This document shows, piece after piece, positions 58,537 to 64,000 of a stretch of 64,000 nt of DNA. The DNA is from Apostichopus japonicus (Eukaryota > Echinodermata > Holothuroidea > Aspidochirotida > Stichopodidae). The DNA lies in contig NC_092573.1 in NCBI RefSeq assembly GCF_037975245.1, forward strand, positions 20,872,265 through 20,936,264, given 5' to 3'. Position 1 is the stretch's first letter. Each line of letters begins with the position of its first letter. Under the pieces are notes generated by a model. The model did not search any database. It was given only the letters and a program-made list of their open reading frames with translations, and was not told the origin of the DNA. The position numbers and the translations under genes are program-made.

Positions 58537-60442
58537 ATGACCTATTGCCTACTGTCATAAGATTATAAATAGATGTTTTAGATGGTGCCACTAGGTGTCA
58601 CAGTCAATACTCCAGATAGAATTTGGAAAAAAAATGTCAAAATTTGTTGCTCATTATTGCTTTACTGTACCTTTTTCTCTTCCTCCTCTGCTTCTATAAT
58701 CACGAATACATAAACTGCATAGAAAAATGTATGCTTTTGGTTTAATTCTGTGTGTTATCTCAGACAAGCCCAGTAGATATAGTAGTAATGTAGGTTTTTA
58801 TGTTTATGTCACGAGGTGCATGGGTAGTATATATTTGCCTAACAACCAGTTATCTTGGTACAGGTAGTTGAGCCTATTACAGCCGAAGAACCCCGCTCCC
58901 TTAAGACTATTGTCCCCTTGGGTGGGAGTGCTGAATCTGGGGTTACATATTATTTATATATTTAAATTTTTTATGAATTTTTTTATTTATGAATTATTAT
59001 ATATGTTTTATTATTTTTTTTCTCGACTGAAAATATATATTTATGAATTGCTACTGTAATACAGTATGTCTGGTACCCTCATAGCAAAATACTTTGCAAA
59101 ATATGTGTTCATTGTTACACAGAGATAACTTTGGATGTGTTTTGTTTTATCAAAATTTGTAAACCTTGTATTAAAGGAGGTTAGCTGTTCTTTTCAGCTA
59201 AATTATTAAGAATTTGGAAACAGCGGTGGGCGGGGTGATGTCATCGTTATAGATTTATGAAGCTGCGTATCATGTTCTATTGACGGAATATCCGTCAAAA
59301 CTTTTTTACTAAGACAATGGTCATTTGTTCTGAGAGCAAACCACCAGCCATTAAGTTTATTCTTTACAAACATAAGTTTCCAGAAATTAATTGAGCAGAA
59401 TTTACAAGAACCTTAATAGAAAGGTAGCTTCTTGTTTAGTAAATTTCCTCAACAACTTTTGCCTAATATTAATGGAAGTAGTGAGGGTTATGAAAGTATT
59501 TCTATCCCACCATTATCCCATCCCTACTAATTAGCTAGCATAACAGTGTGCAATGGGGTCAATAAAAGTAGGGTCCCCTGAAGATACCAGAAGAAAGCGC
59601 ATTGAGCAACCTTTAGGTTGGATTTTGTGCTATATAAGACTAATTATTATTATTATGATTATTATTTATTATTAAGATGCCATATGCAGCAATTTCAATT
59701 TCAACACCACTGAATATCCATAATCTGACTCAGGAGCTGCTCTATCTCCCCCTCCCCACCCCCCACCCCACCTCCATCGGGCCCTCCCCCAATCTGAACC
59801 CTGTTTCGGATTCCTTTTAAAGTAGTAACACTTTGTAAAACAAGCATATATAATTCCTGTGCACATAGGATCCTAATACTATCATATTTATCATAACAGA
59901 CACATTCAGCTTCAAATCTTAAACAATAAAACAAATTAGCAACAGGATTCAAGAAATTGTTTTATTTTATTTTAGATGTGAATAATACACTGTGTACAAC
60001 TTTATTCAAAAAACCATTTGTTGCACTGACTTGTTATTCCCAGACCATATGGGATCAAGATGAAGTTACATACAAAATAAATAAATATTCTAAGAATGAA
60101 ATAAATAGGAATAAAATTTTCAACAAATTGTCTAGAGTGCAAGGCATCAATATGGCTGTATGAATTTGAAATTAAAAGCTTTCATGGGCAATATGGATGT
60201 TTTCCATTTGCTTCACATTTCACACCAAAACTACCCTACCTGGTAATTATGGAATTTTTTTATACATCTCAGCATGCCACGTCCTGTTACAAAATGTCTG
60301 AGTGTGTCAAATATGTAAATGTTATAAAAATGTCTTGAGTGTGTCAAATATGTAAATGTAGTTAATAGAGGGGTTTCATCAGTAGTCAAAGTTTCCAGGC
60401 AGTAAAACAGCGACTTCAAGTACACACTATATAAGAAATCTC
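58533..60442. other. No gene recognised
   Basis: AT-rich. A 39-bp direct duplication (AGTGTGTCAAATATGTAAATG at about 60300 and 60339) is present. Confidence 0.4.
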
Positions 60443-61078
60443 TTAAAGCAGCATTTTGCGTTTGGTCGCCGTTTTCTACTTTTTTGACATGTCCATAGTT
60501 TTTTACATACAGTATATCAATCACAAAACAGCAAACTAAGATATTAGCCAAGTTTTTCCCTGCCAACAACGTTAATTGGCGAGTAATTAAGGATATTTGC
60601 AGACAATGAGAAAAGTGTCCACGAGAAATTCCACATTTAAAATTAATCGCATACAGTTCCCCCAAGCCCACTACAGTAGTTTGAATTCAACCAATCAGAG
60701 ATGCAGGTTTAGTTATGAGCCATTGCTAAATATAGATTCAAGACTTTGCTTTTGTACTGTACAACCAGGGAGTTGTTATGGAACTCCCTGGTACAACTGC
60801 CATATTGACTGTACACAAATCAAGCATGGTGTTGTAATATGTAGTGGTCAATGATGTTCGTAGTGTTTTAATATTCATATTATTGGCGAGGTTTATTGGG
60901 ATCCCAACGGAAAATATCTTGGAGAAAAAAAAAGTTGAAAGTTGTAAATTTTTCGACTTTTATGCTACCATTTGAAGTAAGATTTAAATAGATAAGCTGG
61001 TTATGTATGTCGTTATGGCATAGTGGAGTCAGTGAGGTTGAGAAAAATCATAGAAAAGGACGCAAAATGCTGCTTTAA
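60443..61078 (+). mobile_element. Third TTAA MITE family (636 bp)
   Basis: TTAA at 60443-60446 and 61075-61078 with perfect inverted ends AGCAGCATTTTGCGT. Interior AT-rich; includes an internal inverted pair AGGGAGTT...AACTCCCTGG (about 60766-60792). The 146-aa minus frame crossing the left end (60231-60671) is probably chance. Confidence 0.8.
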
Positions 61079-61734
61079 GGTTACTCAGAGTCTGGGCAGG
61101 CTACAGTACTTTCAAGATGTCTATAGAGATCAGTGCATTATTGAGACAGATGAAGCACATCAAAATGGGGACAGAAAAGTATAACGTCTGGATCGGAAAA
61201 TTAATGAGTGCTGTCAGAGTACGCTCTAGTAAGAAGAAGTACATCGTACACTAGTCTCAAAACCAGGTAAAATATTACAGCTTGCCTCTGCTGTATAATA
61301 TTCCCTTCAGGGGATTTCATTGCCCTAAATACTGTGCATAATTAATTAGTCGGGATAATTTGTGAAGGAAGATCCGAGTTTTGCTCAAAATGTGAGAGGA
61401 GTAATCTCTGGTATTTTCCAAACTATTTTGCTCAGACATAAGAAATGAGGTGCATTTGACAAATAGTAAAAACATATTCTATGCCCTGTAAGCTGGCCTC
61501 TTTAGATGGCTGCTTTGAAATAGTAGGGTTTCTGAAAAACATCTAAGAGCTAATAATAATATATCCCTGCACAGGCCTCCTTGACATGGACATCTGGACA
61601 GATTACAAAACTTAAAAGGTAGTTCTAACAAACTAGTTATTAAAAAAAAATACAGTGATAAATGTCTCTGCACAGTGACTAGGCTATCTAGCTATTCTAA
61701 TTTGAAACCAGAAAGAGAAATTCTCAAATATGGT

Positions 61735-62040
61735 AGACAGAGTCAACCCTGGCATTATTTTCTTGTAGGTGCCCTTCAAAATCAATTTTTCCATCTAGGG
61801 AAAGAGAGGGCAGCCCCTCAACTCAAAGCCCTCAACTACTGTAGGCATTGACAGCTTGTATTCATTTGAAAACAGTAAGATAAAATCTCAAATAGTCTAG
61901 ATTGAGTCTTGTATTCTCAACTCTGGGTATCATTTCCATGTAGGTACCCTTCGAAATCATTTTTTTTCTCTGAGAAAGAGAGGCCCCCCCCCCCCCCCCC
62001 CTCAACTCGATGCACTCACCTAGGCATCTACAGCTTGCCT
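61735..62040. repeat. Tandem duplication, ~180-bp period
   Basis: The series CTCTGGGTATCATTT-like, TGTAGGT(A/G)CCCTTC(G/A)AAATCA, GAGAAAGAGAGG, CCCCTCAACTC, GGCAT(C/T)(T/G)ACAGCTTG occurs at 61745-61857 and 61918-62035. A C tract has expanded to about 15 in the second copy only. Confidence 0.7.
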
Positions 62041-64000
62041 CTCTCTATCCAGATAGAATATGGTAACCTTAAACAGATGTACTGCATATACGTCCAGTGG
62101 ACCACATCATGTGACATCTGCAGCCAGTTGACTGGAATACAGCTCTAAAACTTGATTAAACCAATCTAAGGCCTCTAAATAAGAATTGTTATTCCTGTAT
62201 GTGAAGTAGAGTGTAATTTCAACTGCTGCTGGATAAGATTTAAGAAATGCTGGGTTAAAATCTGTGTAGTGTTTTATGTTTCGACCTAAAGTACTGTAGG
62301 TTTTTATATAGGATGACATACTGTACTGTATATGCATGTATTGTATTTAAGAGGATTGTGTGTTCCAATCAGGTAATACCTACATTGTGTCTTGCATTGA
62401 AATTCTGTTATTTTAAGTGAGATATTACAGTATATAATAGAAATACAGAAATTACATTAATGGTATCAACTTCTTTCTGTTAATATTACTGTTATTTCAG
62501 CTCAACTAATCGATAAAAAACATTTGGATCAACCCATTACGTGGACTGCTTAGAACAGATATAGTGGTGAGTATCTGTAACATATTTTCTTTTATAGTAT
62601 TTAAAGGTTTCAGAAAGTAATTTTATATCAAAGTACAGTAGCTGGTTGGGGTTTTTCTTTCTAACCTTTAATACAAAGTTAATATGTTTGCTAGCCTATC
62701 GGCCTACCTCAAGTGACTACTGTGGTACCGTATGTAAGAAATAATTTTTTTTATTCTAAAATTTCTTTATTCCAGTTTAAATTACAAAATGTATAAATAA
62801 GACCCATAATAATGATACACAAAAGACGTAACATGTACAATCATGAAAGCATGAACAAATAAGAAATATGATGGAGGTTGAAAGATTAAAAGGATTATAA
62901 CAGAGATTCTAAGAACCCATTTTGAATATAATTGGCTGCTCTGTAGATAAATGAGTTCTTATAAAGAACTAGATGAAGTATTTCTTCTACAGTACTGCAA
63001 TCATGCAAAGCTCTAATTAAAGCTGGAACAGTTAATAACAATAACAACTTCATCTAAAATGCTCATACTGTATGCAAATTAAGCAACACTTAAGTACATC
63101 TGCTTTGAAAGTTTAGTAGATGCCGGCTTAATTGCTTCTGAGTGGTGCAGTAACAGAACTTTAATACTTGAGACGGTTTTAAAGAGGACTGCTGCGACAT
63201 AAAATGTGACATTAATGAATCGATATAATTTGTGCGTAAAGTAATTCTGCATTTAATCCATTGTGGGAGTGCAAACTCAGGCCTGTTGCTATAAATCACT
63301 ATGAAAGTATAGTTGCATAGCAACCATTTACAAGTGTTCTATCCTGTAGCGCTAATTTCACATTAATTTGATACATGCATCTATAGGCGTCGAAGTGTTC
63401 AATCAATTTAACGGCTTTCTACTGCAGCTGGTAGAAATTTTTTCATTTTTTTACTGAAATTAAACGATACCATCGCACGTATCTGCTCACTCCTACATTT
63501 ATGACTCATAAATACTGCAGTACTAGTAACTTATTCCAATCAAATGTTGTGAAATGCGTTCATTTTGTCCTTGCCTAAAATGATATAAAAAGAATTAGTA
63601 TTTATAGGGGAGGATCACTCGGACGAAATTAATGACTCTTGCCTTCACGCAACAGTTTTAATCGATTTTGTTTAATTTTTTGGATGCTGTTTGGTATTAA
63701 AAATGTCCATACATTTCAGGGCTTGACTAGTCAATTCCCTTTGAAAGTACGACATAAAAGTCAACAAACTTTAACGCTTTTCCAGTAGTTACTGTATGCT
63801 CACCTGAAAAGTGTCTGGGCATGGGCTTCAAAATGTTAAAGCTTCAATCAAAGTAACCAGACGACATTTCATTTTGTGGAGAAAAAAATCTGAGGTTGGT
63901 TTCGAAGTAGTACCAGTTGCAACCTTTAGTTTTGGGCAATGTTTTGGACAAGGGCAATATAGGTTTGATAAAAATGTAAACAAAACTCAAAAAGCTGTTT
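62041..64000. other. No gene recognised
   Basis: AT-rich. One splice-like pair (TTATTTCAG at about 62492-62500, donor GTGAGT at 62568) encloses about 67 bp with a stop in the frames tried; possibly an untranslated exon. Nothing else supportable. Confidence 0.35.

Noticed and set aside
60231-60671. 146-aa minus-strand ORF as a gene
   Set aside because: It spans the end of a MITE and a 39-bp duplication, with no recognisable domain.
62501-62567. Coding exon between TTATTTCAG and GTGAGT
   Set aside because: Stops occur in the frames tried and there is no partner exon; at most an untranslated exon.

Overview
This is a eukaryotic (metazoan) genomic window. It is AT-rich, its genes are split by introns with GT/AG borders, and most of it is repeats. 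The four recognisable genes point to a marine invertebrate, possibly an echinoderm or other deuterostome. That placement is an inference from protein resemblance and repeat style; no species-diagnostic gene is present.

Genes, left to right. (1) Minus strand, 582-3831 and running off the left edge: a homolog of human C1orf43/NICE-3, five coding exons visible with phases that join exactly. (2) Minus strand, 5528-14424: a complete four-exon arylacetamide deacetylase/NCEH1-type hydrolase of 437 aa, with HGGGW oxyanion motif, GDSGG nucleophile, catalytic Asp and His. (3) Plus strand, 21401-26860: a complete three-exon PEX11 alpha/beta-type peroxisome division protein of 270 aa. (4) Plus strand, 38384-39304: an uninterrupted 306-aa DM9-repeat protein, related to invertebrate mannose-binding DM9 lectin-like proteins. 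These four appear functionally unrelated. From 39.4 kb to the right edge I recognise no protein-coding gene.

Repeats carry most of the interest. A ~195-bp element whose first ~45 nt match the 5' end of U2 snRNA (stem-loop I and the branch-site-recognition segment), followed by an unrelated hairpin-rich body, occurs in four clear copies (8052, 9248, 27555, minus 33049) plus a diverged fragment at 37257. One copy has a 14-bp target-site duplication, so it behaves as a U2-headed SINE. Two copies sit in a ~1-kb-period tandem array (6888-9805) inside the long third intron of the hydrolase gene. A ~365-bp TTAA-bounded MITE family with ~20-bp inverted termini occurs six or more times, and two other TTAA-bounded MITE families are present.

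Two full-length copies of a ~1.8-kb element (14786-16586 and 22078-24275, opposite orientation) flank the intergenic region before PEX11 and its first intron; the second carries a nested 381-bp hAT-type element with an exact 8-bp duplication. Two further hAT-type nonautonomous elements (20159-20662, 44508-44874), a 116-bp-arm foldback element (10901-11259), tRNA-headed SINEs, TA microsatellites, a G-rich minisatellite (55850-56106) and a degenerate inverted array (51700-52330) complete the picture. No transposase or reverse transcriptase gene was found, so all mobile elements here appear nonautonomous.
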